A DNA stretch of 64,000 bases. Origin: an uncultured Muribaculaceae bacterium. GTDB taxonomy: Bacteria > Bacteroidota > Bacteroidia > Bacteroidales > Muribaculaceae. Of this stretch, positions 53,177-62,581 are shown piece after piece (position 1 is the first letter of the stretch; the number at the start of each line of letters is the position of its first letter). Below the pieces are notes generated by a model. The model was given only the letters and a program-made list of their open reading frames with translations, was not told where the DNA came from and made no database searches. The stretch lies in the NCBI GenBank assembly GCA_910584125.1, contig CAJTXU010000001.1, positions 47,160 through 111,159 of the forward strand, written 5' to 3'. A program made the position numbers and the translations under genes.

Positions 53177-54271
53177 ATGAACGGCAAGCCGTCGCTGATA
53201 CATCTCATCTCGTCCAACCGCTGGGGTGGCTCGCAGAGATACGCTCTGGACATCTGCACGCACTACCACGGCGAGGGTTGGGAGGTCATGGCCATGACCC
53301 GTGACGCCAAGACCGTCGACGACCGCTTCAGGCGCGCCGGCATACCGCTGCTGCACGCCCCGCTTCACGGATTCTTCGACCCGGCCTCGTCGTGGATTCT
53401 GGCCCGCACGCTGCGCCGCCTGCCGCGCGACCGCTCGTACGTGCACGTCCACCGCTATCGCGACGCCTTCACCGTGCTGCTCGCCAAGCGCATCGCCAAG
53501 CGTCCCGACATCCGCGTGATATCGACGCGCCACAAGGTGAGACCCGGGCGCAACTCATGGCTGTTCCGACGCATCTACGACAAGATTAACGCCCACATCT
53601 TCGTGTCGCGCACGGCCTTCGAGCGTTTCCGCTCACCATGGCCCGACAAGCTGCCGATGCGCGAGAAGAACGTCCATATCCTGCTCAACAGCATCAACAT
53701 CGCCGCCACATCACCGGTGGCCGAGCCCGAGCGCGGCCCGATCTTCGCCATATACCAGGGCACGCTGGTGCGCGGCAAGGGACTCGAGACGGCGATCGAC
53801 GCCCTGGCGTCGCTGCGCGACCTCAAGCTGCGCCTCCGCATAGCCGGCCAGGGCAACCCCGACTATCTCGACGAGCTGCGGCGCCGCGCCATGGCCCGCA
53901 ACGTCATGGAGATGATAGACTGGAAGATTTCGCCCGACGTGCCCGACGAACTGCTGGCTCAGTCGCATTTCGCGGTGCTTCCATCGGTCGAGCGCGAGGG
54001 CTTCGGCCTTCCCAACCTGCGTGTCATGGCCGCCGGACGCCCGCAGATATGCACTCCGAGCGGCGCGCAGTCGGAATATCTCTCCGACGGAGAGACGGCC
54101 CTCTTCGTACCGCCGGCCGACGCGCACGCGCTTGCCACGGCCATGCGGCGCCTGGCCTCCGACGCCACCCTCCGCGCCGAGATGGGCGCCGCCGCATACG
54201 CCCGCTATATGCGCGACCTCTCCTGGCAGTCGTTCGTACCCAAACTCACCGAAATATATCTCAACACATGA
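53177..54271 (+). CDS. GT4-family glycosyltransferase
   Basis: The protein is 364 residues with a GT-B fold. The N-terminal half has LIHLISSNRWGGSQRYALDI. The C-terminal half has GPIFAIYQGTLVRGKGLETA and HFAVLPSVEREGFGLPNLRV, which holds the nucleotide-sugar contact E-x7-E motif (EREGFGLPNLRVM). It should add a sugar from a nucleotide donor to a lipid-linked or cell-envelope acceptor. The stop overlaps the next gene's start (ATGA). Confidence 0.88.
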   Translation: MNGKPSLIHLISSNRWGGSQRYALDICTHYHGEGWEVMAMTRDAKTVDDRFRRAGIPLLHAPLHGFFDPASSWILARTLRRLPRDRSYVHVHRYRDAFTVLLAKRIAKRPDIRVISTRHKVRPGRNSWLFRRIYDKINAHIFVSRTAFERFRSPWPDKLPMREKNVHILLNSINIAATSPVAEPERGPIFAIYQGTLVRGKGLETAIDALASLRDLKLRLRIAGQGNPDYLDELRRRAMARNVMEMIDWKISPDVPDELLAQSHFAVLPSVEREGFGLPNLRVMAAGRPQICTPSGAQSEYLSDGETALFVPPADAHALATAMRRLASDATLRAEMGAAAYARYMRDLSWQSFVPKLTEIYLNT

Positions 54272-55977
54272 GGCTGCGCGAGGCCCCGACCGACAACCGC
54301 CCGGCGGCCCGGCCGCAGCTCCTGTGCGCCAACCTGCTCTGGATCGCGCTCTTCGCGACCGGTCTGGCTCTGCTCTATATAGGCTTGCCCAAAACGGGCG
54401 ACGACTACCAGTTCGCCGCCTTCCTCAAACCCTGGTATGACGCGCAGGGAATACTCTACCCCGAGGACGGCGGCGACGTCTTCGGCCACGGCATGCCGTG
54501 GGACGCCGTGGCCCGCACCTGGGCCGACCGCTTCGCCACCAACAACATCCGCATCGGCAACGCCCTCGCTCCCCTGCTGCTCGTCTTCCCCAAATGGGTG
54601 GGCGGTTCGCTGACACTGCTCTGCGCCATCGTCCTGATCTTCATAACGCTGCGTCTCGCTGGGGCCGACTGGCGCCGCTCGGCGCTCGTGCCTGTGAGCC
54701 TCGCCTGTCTCGCCCTGCTCAACGTGTGCGGCGACTATATGGGCGAGCTCGATTTCCAGCTCAACTATCTGCCCCCGACCCTGCTGGCGGGTGTGATCCT
54801 GCTGTGGATCGGTCGCGGCGGTCGCTCCGGGCCGTGGCTGACGGCGGTGGTGTTCCCGCTCGCGCTGCTCACTGGCGCATGGCACGAAGGCATCGCCGTG
54901 CCCGTCGGGGGTGGCCTCCTCTTTCTGGCCCTGACACGTCCGGACACGCGCACCCCTGTTCTCTGGGCGGCGATTGCCGGACTGGCCGTCGGCGTCGCCC
55001 TGCTCTGCCTCTCGCCCGGTATGCGCAACCGCGTCAACGGCGGCGGAACCACAGGAGGCATCGACACGCTCCACCTGCGGTTTGCCGTGACGAGCGTCCT
55101 GCTGTGGCTATTCTCCACATGGCTATTGTTCCGGCTCGCGGCCCGGCTCGGGTTCACGCGTCTGTGCGGCGACACGCTCGCGGTGTTCTGCGTGGCGTCG
55201 GCGCTGCTGTCGTTCTCGATAATGCAGCGCAGCGGCGTATATATGCGCGGCGGCTGGTGGGGAGTCTATGCATCGGGTCTCTGCCTGCTGCGGATGCTGC
55301 AATTGTGCCACCCCGCGTTCTGGAGCCGCTATACGCGTCGCAACCTGCTGGTCATCACGCCGCTGCTCATGCTGACATACGCCCATCAGGGCGCCGTGGG
55401 ATACTGGGCGCTCCGCTATCGCGCGGAAATGCGCCGCCAGGCTGAGGCGTGGGTGGCCGAGCCATGCTCCATGCGCTTCTGGGACATGCCTTTCTATGGT
55501 AGTCTACCCGCCATATGTCTCGGCCAACCGATAGGCGAGCCCGACAATCTTCTCTTCAGTTCGGTTTCGTATTGGTACGGCACCACCGACCCCGTCACCG
55601 GGCGCCCTCTCCCTCCGCGTGGCTATGACTGCATGCGCGAGCCGGTGCCGCTGACTCTCGCCCAAGTCACGGCCTCAAGCGGCGTGGAGCTGCCCGGAGG
55701 CTCCGGAGTGAGACGCCTCGGCGAGTGTCTCTTTATGACAGAAGACGGAAGTCTCGGCGACGACCTGCGCCGCCGCGACCGCTCGGTGACTATCCGCGAG
55801 GCTGTGGCCGACCTCGGCCGTGGGCCGGAAATGACGCGGTTCGTGCAGGTGTCGTTCATCTCCAGGGCCGACGGCCGCAGATACTCATGGCTCCAGCCGG
55901 TGACGCGTCTCCCCGGCAACGCCGCCGCGCGCGTGCGGCGTCTGACGCCTCCGCTGCGGTTCGTCAGCGACAAATAG
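54268..55977 (+). CDS. DUF6056-like polytopic membrane protein
   Basis: The protein is 569 residues with about ten hydrophobic helices. After the first helix comes the loop GDDYQFAAFLKPWYDAQG, in the place where GT-C glycosyltransferases have their acidic motif. NNIRIGNALAPLLLVFPKWV, ELDFQLNYLPPTLLAG and AWHEGIAVPVGGGL are shared with the minus-strand gene at the end of the window. DUF6056 proteins have no proven function. Translational coupling to a GT4 gene supports a role in surface glycan assembly. Confidence 0.72.
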   Translation: MRLREAPTDNRPAARPQLLCANLLWIALFATGLALLYIGLPKTGDDYQFAAFLKPWYDAQGILYPEDGGDVFGHGMPWDAVARTWADRFATNNIRIGNALAPLLLVFPKWVGGSLTLLCAIVLIFITLRLAGADWRRSALVPVSLACLALLNVCGDYMGELDFQLNYLPPTLLAGVILLWIGRGGRSGPWLTAVVFPLALLTGAWHEGIAVPVGGGLLFLALTRPDTRTPVLWAAIAGLAVGVALLCLSPGMRNRVNGGGTTGGIDTLHLRFAVTSVLLWLFSTWLLFRLAARLGFTRLCGDTLAVFCVASALLSFSIMQRSGVYMRGGWWGVYASGLCLLRMLQLCHPAFWSRYTRRNLLVITPLLMLTYAHQGAVGYWALRYRAEMRRQAEAWVAEPCSMRFWDMPFYGSLPAICLGQPIGEPDNLLFSSVSYWYGTTDPVTGRPLPPRGYDCMREPVPLTLAQVTASSGVELPGGSGVRRLGECLFMTEDGSLGDDLRRRDRSVTIREAVADLGRGPEMTRFVQVSFISRADGRRYSWLQPVTRLPGNAAARVRRLTPPLRFVSDK

Positions 55978-56008
55978 CGCCTCCACGACCCCGCCGACAT
56001 AAATTTAA

Positions 56009-56040
56009 TTTGCGTAATCGGCGATTTCTCACTAAATTTG
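56009..56040 (+). promoter_or_regulatory. Bacteroidota-type promoter of pyrG
   Basis: TTTG at 56009-56012 and TAAATTTG at 56033-56040 are separated by exactly 20 bases, matching the -33/-7 consensus in full. It lies about 100 bp upstream of the pyrG start. Confidence 0.85.
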
Positions 56041-56138
56041 CAGTCGGTTTATTATGTCCGGGCCCCAGAATGCCGCCGCAGGCCTCATCCGGCGGCGGCC
56101 AAGCCCTGTTTATAACCCGACAACTAATTTATCAACAA

Positions 56139-57761
56139 GTGGATACAAAGTATATTTTTGTGACCGGAGGAGTAGTTTCCTCGTTAGGGAAAGGCATCAT
56201 CTCAAGTTCGCTGGCACGCTTGCTGCTGAGCCGCGGATACAGAGTCACCATCCAGAAGTTCGACCCCTATATCAACATCGATCCCGGGACACTGAACCCC
56301 TACGAGCATGGCGAGTGCTATGTCACCGCCGACGGACATGAGGCAGACCTCGACCTCGGCCACTATGAGCGATTCACCGACATCAGGACCTCACGGGCCA
56401 ACAACGTCACCACCGGCCGCATCTACCAGTCGGTGATCGACAAGGAGCGACGCGGCGACTATCTGGGCAAGACCGTGCAGATCATCCCCCACATCACCGA
56501 TGAGATAAAGCGCAACGTCAAGCTGCTGGGCAAGACGGGCGACTACGATTTCGTGATAACAGAGATCGGCGGAACGGTGGGCGACATCGAGTCGACGCCG
56601 TTCCTCGAGGCCGTGCGCCAACTGAAATGGGAGCTCGGCCGCAGCGCGCTGTTCGTGCACCTGACATACGTGCCCTTCCTGCACGCCGCCAAGGAGCTCA
56701 AGACGAAGCCCACGCAGCACTCGGTCAAGCAGCTGCAGAGCGTCGGCATCCAGCCCGACGTGCTCGTGCTGCGCACGGAAAAGGAAATCCCCGCCGGGAT
56801 GTTACGCAAGGTGGCGCAGTTCTGCAACGTGGCCCCCGAGGCCGTGATCCAGAGCCTCGACCAGCCCACGATCTATCAGGTGCCCCTGCGCATGCACGAG
56901 CAGCATCTCGACGACATCGTGATCCGCCTCACCGGCGCCGACCCGCGTCCCGAGCCCGACCTGTCGCGCTGGAATCTCTTCCTCCACAAGCTTGCCAACG
57001 CCGGGAAGGTGGTGCGCATCGGCCTCGTCGGCAAATACGTCGAGCTGCAGGACGCCTACAAGTCGATCAACGAGAGCCTCATGCAGGCGGCAACATATCT
57101 CGACCATAAGGTGGAGATTGTATATGTGCATTCCGAGAAACTCGACGCCTCGAACGTCGACGAGCGTCTGCGCGACATGGACGGCGTCGTCATAGCCCCC
57201 GGCTTCGGCCAGCGCGGCATCGAGGGCAAGTTCACGGCCCTCAGATGGTGTCGCGAGCATGACGTCCCCACTTTCGGCATCTGCCTCGGCATGCAGTGCA
57301 TGGTGATCGAGTTCGCCCGCAACGTACTGGGACTCGAAGACGCCAACTCGACCGAGATGGACACCAAGACGCCCCACAACGTCATCGACCTCATGGAGGA
57401 GCAGAAATCCATCTCCGACATGGGAGGCACGATGCGCCTCGGAGCCTACGAGTGCGACCTGCGTCCGGGCTCGCGCGTGGCCGAGGCTTACGGCAAGACA
57501 CGCGTCAGCGAACGCCACCGCCACCGCTTCGAGTTCAACGACGACTACCGCGAACGGTTCGAGCAGGCCGGAATGCTCTGCGTGGGCGAGAACCCGGGCT
57601 CACACCTCGTCGAGGTGGTGGAGATTCCAGGCAAGAGATGGTTCATCGGCACGCAGTATCACCCTGAATACCAGTCGACCGTGCTCGCCCCCAACCCGCT
57701 CTTCATCTCGTTCGTCAAGGCGGCCATAGCATATTCGGACGAAAGACACAAGGACCAATAA
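56139..57761 (+). CDS. pyrG: CTP synthase
   Basis: The protein is 540 residues and makes CTP from UTP, ATP and glutamine. The synthase half starts DTKYIFVTGGVVSSLGKGII and has KFDPYINIDPGTLNPYEHGE. The glutaminase half has GICLGMQCMVIEF with the nucleophile Cys at residue 382, and YHPEYQST with the catalytic His-Glu pair. The start is a GTG at 56139, where the family N-terminus begins. The longer frame upstream has no conserved residues. Confidence 0.96.
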   Translation: MDTKYIFVTGGVVSSLGKGIISSSLARLLLSRGYRVTIQKFDPYINIDPGTLNPYEHGECYVTADGHEADLDLGHYERFTDIRTSRANNVTTGRIYQSVIDKERRGDYLGKTVQIIPHITDEIKRNVKLLGKTGDYDFVITEIGGTVGDIESTPFLEAVRQLKWELGRSALFVHLTYVPFLHAAKELKTKPTQHSVKQLQSVGIQPDVLVLRTEKEIPAGMLRKVAQFCNVAPEAVIQSLDQPTIYQVPLRMHEQHLDDIVIRLTGADPRPEPDLSRWNLFLHKLANAGKVVRIGLVGKYVELQDAYKSINESLMQAATYLDHKVEIVYVHSEKLDASNVDERLRDMDGVVIAPGFGQRGIEGKFTALRWCREHDVPTFGICLGMQCMVIEFARNVLGLEDANSTEMDTKTPHNVIDLMEEQKSISDMGGTMRLGAYECDLRPGSRVAEAYGKTRVSERHRHRFEFNDDYRERFEQAGMLCVGENPGSHLVEVVEIPGKRWFIGTQYHPEYQSTVLAPNPLFISFVKAAIAYSDERHKDQ

Positions 57762-57803
57762 TCCCCATAGACTCCAATTCACAAGACTCACTTATAAACT
57801 CAG

Positions 57804-59900
57804 ATGGATAAAAACACCCTCAACGCGATGCTGCTCATGATCGCGGTCTTCGCACTCTGGATGTGGCTTACCCCCAAGGAGCAGCCGGCCGAAGAGAATG
57901 TCGCCGGCCCCGATGTGGCGACCGAGACACCGGTGGCCACGACACTCGACTCGCTTTCGGCCACCGAGCGCGAATGGCTCGTGCAGAACATCGCGGCCAA
58001 CGGCAAGATGACCGTCGGCGTCGACAGCGCACGCGTCTACACCCTCAACCAGAACGGCATGAACCTCACCCTCCGCGGCGACTCCGTGACCGGAACAGTC
58101 ACCGTCGACGGCCGCAACCTCACATGGGCCGACGTCGTGGCAGGCGACCTCTCGAAGATGACCGTCGCCGAGCAGCGCAAGGCCATAGAGGCGGTGCGCG
58201 TGGCCTCTGCCTCGCTCGGAAAGTACGGACGCTTCGCCCAGTTCCTCGCAGGCACACCGCAGACAATCAAGCTTGAGAACGACGTGCTCGCCCTCGAGCT
58301 AAACACTAAGTCCGGCTCCGTGACCCGCGCCGAACTCAAGAAATACGACACCGAATATTCATCAGACGAAGCCAAGAAGACCAAGAGAAAGGTCGTGATG
58401 TTCGAAGGCGACAAGAACACCTTCAGCTTCCAGCTCCCTCTGCCCCAGCCCATCGAGACCGCCGAGCTCTACTTCACGCCGACGCAGCTCAACGACTCGA
58501 CCGTGCGCATGGCCCTGCAGCTCGCCCCCGACGCATACTGGGGTATCGAATACACTCTGCCACGCGGCGAGTCGTATGTCGTCAGGATGCGCGTCGTGCA
58601 GAAGAACATGGCCGCGCTCGTGCAGTCGAACAACCGCAACCTCGGATTCAGCTGGACCCAGGACCTCCACCGCCAGGAGCAGGGCCGCATGTTCGAGGAG
58701 CGCAACTCGGCGCTCTACTACAAGTTCGCCGGCGGTTCGGTCGAGAACCTAAGCGAGAGCAAGGACAAGACCGAGGAGCGAAAGGCAAAGATCAAATGGA
58801 TTGGATTCAAGAACCAGTTCTTCTCGACAGTCATGGTGGCCGACCGGCCGTTCAACACGGCCGATTTCAAGTCGACCGTGCTCCAGGGCTCCGACTATCT
58901 CAAGAACTTCCAGACCGAGGCCACGAGCGACAACTATGACTGGAACGCGGCCAACCCCGCCAGCTTCTCTCTCTTCATCGGCCCCAACCTCTACCCGCTG
59001 CTCTCCGACCTCGACCATCAGATCCAGACCGACGAGGACCTCAAGCTCACGCGCCTCATTCCGCTGGGATGGAGCATCTTCCGCTGGATCAACACAGGCG
59101 TCGTGATCCCCGTCTTCAACTTCCTGGGCAAGTTCATATCCAATTACGGCATCATAATCCTGCTGCTCACCATCTTCATCAAGCTGGTGCTCTTCCCGCT
59201 GACCTACAAGTCCTACCGCAGCCAGGCCGTGATGCGCGTGCTCGCCCCCGACATCAAGGCGATCAACGACAAGTATCCCGGCACGGAGAACGCCATGACA
59301 CGCCAGCAGAAGACGATGGCCCTCTACTCTCAGGCCGGGGCAAGCCCGATGTCGGGATGCCTCCCGATGCTGCTCCAGATGCCCGTGCTCTTCGCGATGT
59401 TCTCGTTTTTCCCATCCTGCATCGAGCTGCGCGGCCAGAGCTTCCTCTGGGCCCATGACCTCTCGGCCCCCGACGCGATCATCTCCTGGAGCGGCGACAT
59501 TCCGTTCATCACCAAGTATTTCGGCAACCACATCTCGCTGTTCTGTCTGCTGATGACCGCCACCAACATCATCTACACCTACCTCAACACCCAGAACCAG
59601 GCCAACACGATGCCCGGCATGAAGTGGATGATGTATCTGATGCCGGTGTTCTTCATGGTGTTCTTCAACAACTATGCGGCCGGTCTGTCGTATTATTACT
59701 TCCTGTCTCTGCTGATCACCATCATCCAGACCTACGCCTTCCGCTTTGTGATCAAAGACGAGGACGTGCGCGCCCGCATGAAGGAGAACGCCAAGAAGCC
59801 CAAGAAGAAATCAGGCTTCATGGCGCGCCTCGAGGAGATGCAGCGCCAGCAGCAGGCCATGCTGCGCGAACAGCAGAGGCAACAGGGCAAGCGTAGATGA
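57804..59900 (+). CDS. yidC: Membrane protein insertase YidC
   Basis: This 698-residue insertase (Oxa1/Alb3 family) places proteins in the inner membrane. It has one N-terminal helix (LNAMLLMIAVFALWMWLTP), a large periplasmic domain (about residues 60-420), and a C-terminal five-helix core with WSIFRWINTGVVIPVFNFLG, MSGCLPMLLQMPVLFAMFSF and GLSYYYFLSLLITII. The C-terminal tail is rich in Lys, Arg and Gln. It is somewhat longer than most relatives. Confidence 0.95.
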   Translation: MDKNTLNAMLLMIAVFALWMWLTPKEQPAEENVAGPDVATETPVATTLDSLSATEREWLVQNIAANGKMTVGVDSARVYTLNQNGMNLTLRGDSVTGTVTVDGRNLTWADVVAGDLSKMTVAEQRKAIEAVRVASASLGKYGRFAQFLAGTPQTIKLENDVLALELNTKSGSVTRAELKKYDTEYSSDEAKKTKRKVVMFEGDKNTFSFQLPLPQPIETAELYFTPTQLNDSTVRMALQLAPDAYWGIEYTLPRGESYVVRMRVVQKNMAALVQSNNRNLGFSWTQDLHRQEQGRMFEERNSALYYKFAGGSVENLSESKDKTEERKAKIKWIGFKNQFFSTVMVADRPFNTADFKSTVLQGSDYLKNFQTEATSDNYDWNAANPASFSLFIGPNLYPLLSDLDHQIQTDEDLKLTRLIPLGWSIFRWINTGVVIPVFNFLGKFISNYGIIILLLTIFIKLVLFPLTYKSYRSQAVMRVLAPDIKAINDKYPGTENAMTRQQKTMALYSQAGASPMSGCLPMLLQMPVLFAMFSFFPSCIELRGQSFLWAHDLSAPDAIISWSGDIPFITKYFGNHISLFCLLMTATNIIYTYLNTQNQANTMPGMKWMMYLMPVFFMVFFNNYAAGLSYYYFLSLLITIIQTYAFRFVIKDEDVRARMKENAKKPKKKSGFMARLEEMQRQQQAMLREQQRQQGKRR

Positions 59901-59901
59901 C

Positions 59902-60726
59902 ATGAAGCAGCTTAGGGCCATAAGGATCCTTCTGGCTGTGCTCTTCTTCATAGCCTCGGCGGCCTGCCTCATGATCGGGCCGCAGGTGCATCCCATGGCC
60001 CGGGCGGCGGCCCGGACGCAGATTGCCCTCTCGGCGGCGTCGGCCACGGCCGGCGCCGCACTGGTGTGGCTGCTGCTGACCTTCCTGTTGGGCAGGGTAT
60101 ACTGCTCGACGGCGTGCCCCATCGGCACGTTCTCCGACATATTCCTGCGGCTCAGACGCGCCGTGCCGCGTCTCAACCGCCCGTTCCGCTACCGCCATCC
60201 CTCGCATTGGGGCATTCATATCCTGTGGATATACCTGCTGTGCCTCATCGCGGGGGTGGCGGCGGTGCCTTTCATCATCGAACCCTGGAACATAGCCCGC
60301 AACATGGCGTCGGCGGTCAATCCCGAGGCCACGGCCCACACCTGGGCCACCATCAGCCTCGGCGCCGGCGCGGGAATGCTGGCCGGTGTCCTCTCGGGCC
60401 TGATCATCGCCGCACTTTCGGTGTGGCGAGGCCGTGAGTTCTGCACCCGCATCTGCCCGGTCGGCACCGCCCTCGGCATCGTCCAGGAACATTCGCTGAT
60501 GCACATCGAGATCGATCCCGACAAGTGCATCAGCTGCGGACGCTGCGAGGAGCGCTGCCGCGCGCAATGCGTCAAGGTAGTCAGCCGCTATGTCGACGCC
60601 TCCCGCTGCGTGATGTGCTTCGACTGTGTGGCCGACTGTCCCACCGGGGCAATCAGATACCAAAGGAACAGAAACCGTCCCGCCACTCCGCTGGTGAGAC
60701 GCGTCAAAAACTCGTCAAAGACATGA
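59902..60726 (+). CDS. 4Fe-4S membrane protein (NapH/CcoG-like)
   Basis: The protein is 274 residues with four or five hydrophobic helices. CSTACPIGTFSD and FCTRICPVGTALG are the membrane-side CxxxCP motifs of the NapH family. At the C-terminus two 4Fe-4S motifs follow: CISCGRCEERCRAQC and CVMCFDCVADCP. It probably moves electrons across or at the inner membrane. The partner redox enzyme is not in the window. It follows yidC by one base and overlaps thyA by ATGA. Confidence 0.87.
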   Translation: MKQLRAIRILLAVLFFIASAACLMIGPQVHPMARAAARTQIALSAASATAGAALVWLLLTFLLGRVYCSTACPIGTFSDIFLRLRRAVPRLNRPFRYRHPSHWGIHILWIYLLCLIAGVAAVPFIIEPWNIARNMASAVNPEATAHTWATISLGAGAGMLAGVLSGLIIAALSVWRGREFCTRICPVGTALGIVQEHSLMHIEIDPDKCISCGRCEERCRAQCVKVVSRYVDASRCVMCFDCVADCPTGAIRYQRNRNRPATPLVRRVKNSSKT

Positions 60727-61517
60727 AGCAATACCAAGACCTCCTGCGCCATATACTTGCCGACGGCGTCCGAAAGCACGACCGCACCGGCACCGGCACT
60801 CTCTCGACGTTCGGCTATCAGATGCGCTTCGACCTCGAGCAGGGTTTCCCGTTGCTCACCACCAAGAAGGTGCACCTGAAGAGCATCATCTACGAGCTGC
60901 TCTGGTTCCTGCGCGGCGACACCAACGCCCGCTGGCTGCAGGAGCGCGGCGTGAGGATCTGGAACGAATGGGCCGACCCCGACGGCTCCCTGGGCCATAT
61001 CTACGGCTTCCAATGGCGGTCATGGCCCGACTACGACGGCGGTTCGATCGACCAGATATCGCAGGCCGTCAGCGACATACGCAACAATCCCGATTCGCGC
61101 CGCATCATCGTGAGTGCCTGGAACGTCGCCGACCTCGACCGAATGAACCTCCCCCCGTGCCATGCCTTCTTCCAGTTCTACGTGGCCGAAGGGCGTCTAT
61201 CATGCCAGCTATATCAGCGCAGCGCCGACTGCTTCCTCGGAGTGCCGTTCAACATCGCCAGCTACGCATTGCTCACGCAGATGATGGCACAGGTATGCGG
61301 TCTGCGCCCGGGAGAATTCATCCACACCCTCGGCGACGCCCACATCTACCTCAACCACCTCCCGCAGGTCGATCTGCAGCTTACCCGCGAGCCGCGCCCG
61401 CTGCCCCGGATGCTGATCAACCCCGACGTCAAAGACATTTTCGCGTTCGACTACCCGGACTTCACCCTCACCGGCTACGACCCCTGGCCCCCCATCAAAG
61501 GAGAAGTCTCAGTCTGA
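60723..61517 (+). CDS. thyA: Thymidylate synthase
   Basis: The protein is 264 residues and makes dTMP from dUMP using methylenetetrahydrofolate. DRTGTGTLSTFGYQMRFDL, ELLWFLRGDTNARWL, LPPCHAFFQFYVAEG with the catalytic Cys at residue 146, and LYQRSADCFLGVPFNIASYA are all present. Folate reductase (folA), often a neighbour in the group, does not follow here. Confidence 0.97.
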   Translation: MKQYQDLLRHILADGVRKHDRTGTGTLSTFGYQMRFDLEQGFPLLTTKKVHLKSIIYELLWFLRGDTNARWLQERGVRIWNEWADPDGSLGHIYGFQWRSWPDYDGGSIDQISQAVSDIRNNPDSRRIIVSAWNVADLDRMNLPPCHAFFQFYVAEGRLSCQLYQRSADCFLGVPFNIASYALLTQMMAQVCGLRPGEFIHTLGDAHIYLNHLPQVDLQLTREPRPLPRMLINPDVKDIFAFDYPDFTLTGYDPWPPIKGEVSV

Positions 61518-61529
61518 ACATTGATCAGT

Positions 61530-61577
61530 TATCAGCGCCGACCTAAGACCTTAAAGACCTGAAAAAGACCTGAAAAA
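61530..61577 (+). repeat. 'agacct' micro-repeat leader before GT2 gene
   Basis: 'gaccttaaagacctgaaaa' runs into a second 'agacctgaaaaa' and then the ATG at 61578. It is an A-rich stutter leader. Confidence 0.75.
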
Positions 61578-62567
61578 ATGCCGAAGATTACAGTCCTTGT
61601 TCCTGTCTTCAATGAAGAGAACAACCTGCAGGCGCTTCATGCCGAACTGACGCGAATCGCCGCGTCGCGCACCGTCGTCTCCGACTACGGTCTGCAGGCC
61701 GACGTCGACCTCTCCGCCTATGAATGGGAATTCCTGTTTGTCAACGACGGCAGCCACGACGGCTCTTTCGAAATGCTGATGAAAATGCGGCAGGAAGACC
61801 CCCGAGTCAACGTCGTCAACTTCGCCCGCAATTTCGGCAAGGAGATCGCCATGATGGCCGGCCTCGATTTCGCATCGGGCGACGCCGTGGTGATTGTCGA
61901 CGCTGACCTCCAGGATCCGGTCGAACTGATTCCCGAGATGGTCTACTGGTGGCGCTGTGGCTATGACGACGTGTACGGCCAGCGCACCAAGCGTGGCCAA
62001 GAGTCTTGGCTACGCAAGACGCTGTCGCTTTCGTTCTACCGCATGCTGCAGAGCACGAGCCGCGAGGACGTGCTCCAGAACGTCGGCGACTTCAGACTGC
62101 TGAGCCGTCGCGCAGTCGACGCCCTGACCCGCCTGCGCGAGACCAAACGATACACCAAGGGCCTCTTCTGCTGGATAGGCTTCAACAAGAAGGCTATCCC
62201 TTTCGAACGCTGCGACCGTCGACAAGGGAAGTCATCGTTCAATTTCCTGCGCCTCTTCAACCTCGCCATCGAAGGCTTCACGAGCTATACCACCTCGCCG
62301 CTGCGTCTGGCCTCTATACTGGGCATATCGGTGTCGATCATGTCGATGCTCTATCTGGTCTTCGTACTCATCAAGTATTTCATCCACGGCGAGGATGTGC
62401 AGGGATATCCCACACTGGTCTGCCTCATACTCTTCCTGGGCGGCGTTCAGCTTCTCGCCCTCGGCATCATCGGCGAATACATAGGCCGCATATTCAACGA
62501 GACCAAAGGCCGTCCTCCCTATATCGTAGAGTCTTTCAACGGCGCCACCCCCCTGCGGAACAACTGA
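61578..62567 (+). CDS. GT2 polyprenyl-phosphate glycosyltransferase (DPM/GtrB-like)
   Basis: The protein is 329 residues. The GT-A fold has VLVPVFNEENNLQALHAEL, VNDGSHDGSFEML, the metal motif VDADLQDPVELIPEM, and KGLFCWIGFNKKAI before two C-terminal helices (about residues 235-255 and 270-292). It should place a sugar onto polyprenyl phosphate for a GT-C enzyme at the outer face of the membrane. An insert of about 15 residues follows the first helix. It converges 14 bp from the DUF6056-like gene. Confidence 0.88.
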   Translation: MPKITVLVPVFNEENNLQALHAELTRIAASRTVVSDYGLQADVDLSAYEWEFLFVNDGSHDGSFEMLMKMRQEDPRVNVVNFARNFGKEIAMMAGLDFASGDAVVIVDADLQDPVELIPEMVYWWRCGYDDVYGQRTKRGQESWLRKTLSLSFYRMLQSTSREDVLQNVGDFRLLSRRAVDALTRLRETKRYTKGLFCWIGFNKKAIPFERCDRRQGKSSFNFLRLFNLAIEGFTSYTTSPLRLASILGISVSIMSMLYLVFVLIKYFIHGEDVQGYPTLVCLILFLGGVQLLALGIIGEYIGRIFNETKGRPPYIVESFNGATPLRNN

Positions 62568-62581
62568 GGTCAGTACATTCC

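Noticed and set aside
55725..56138. Longer start for CTP synthase
   Set aside because: The extra region overlaps the DUF6056-like gene, and the consensus promoter lies inside it.
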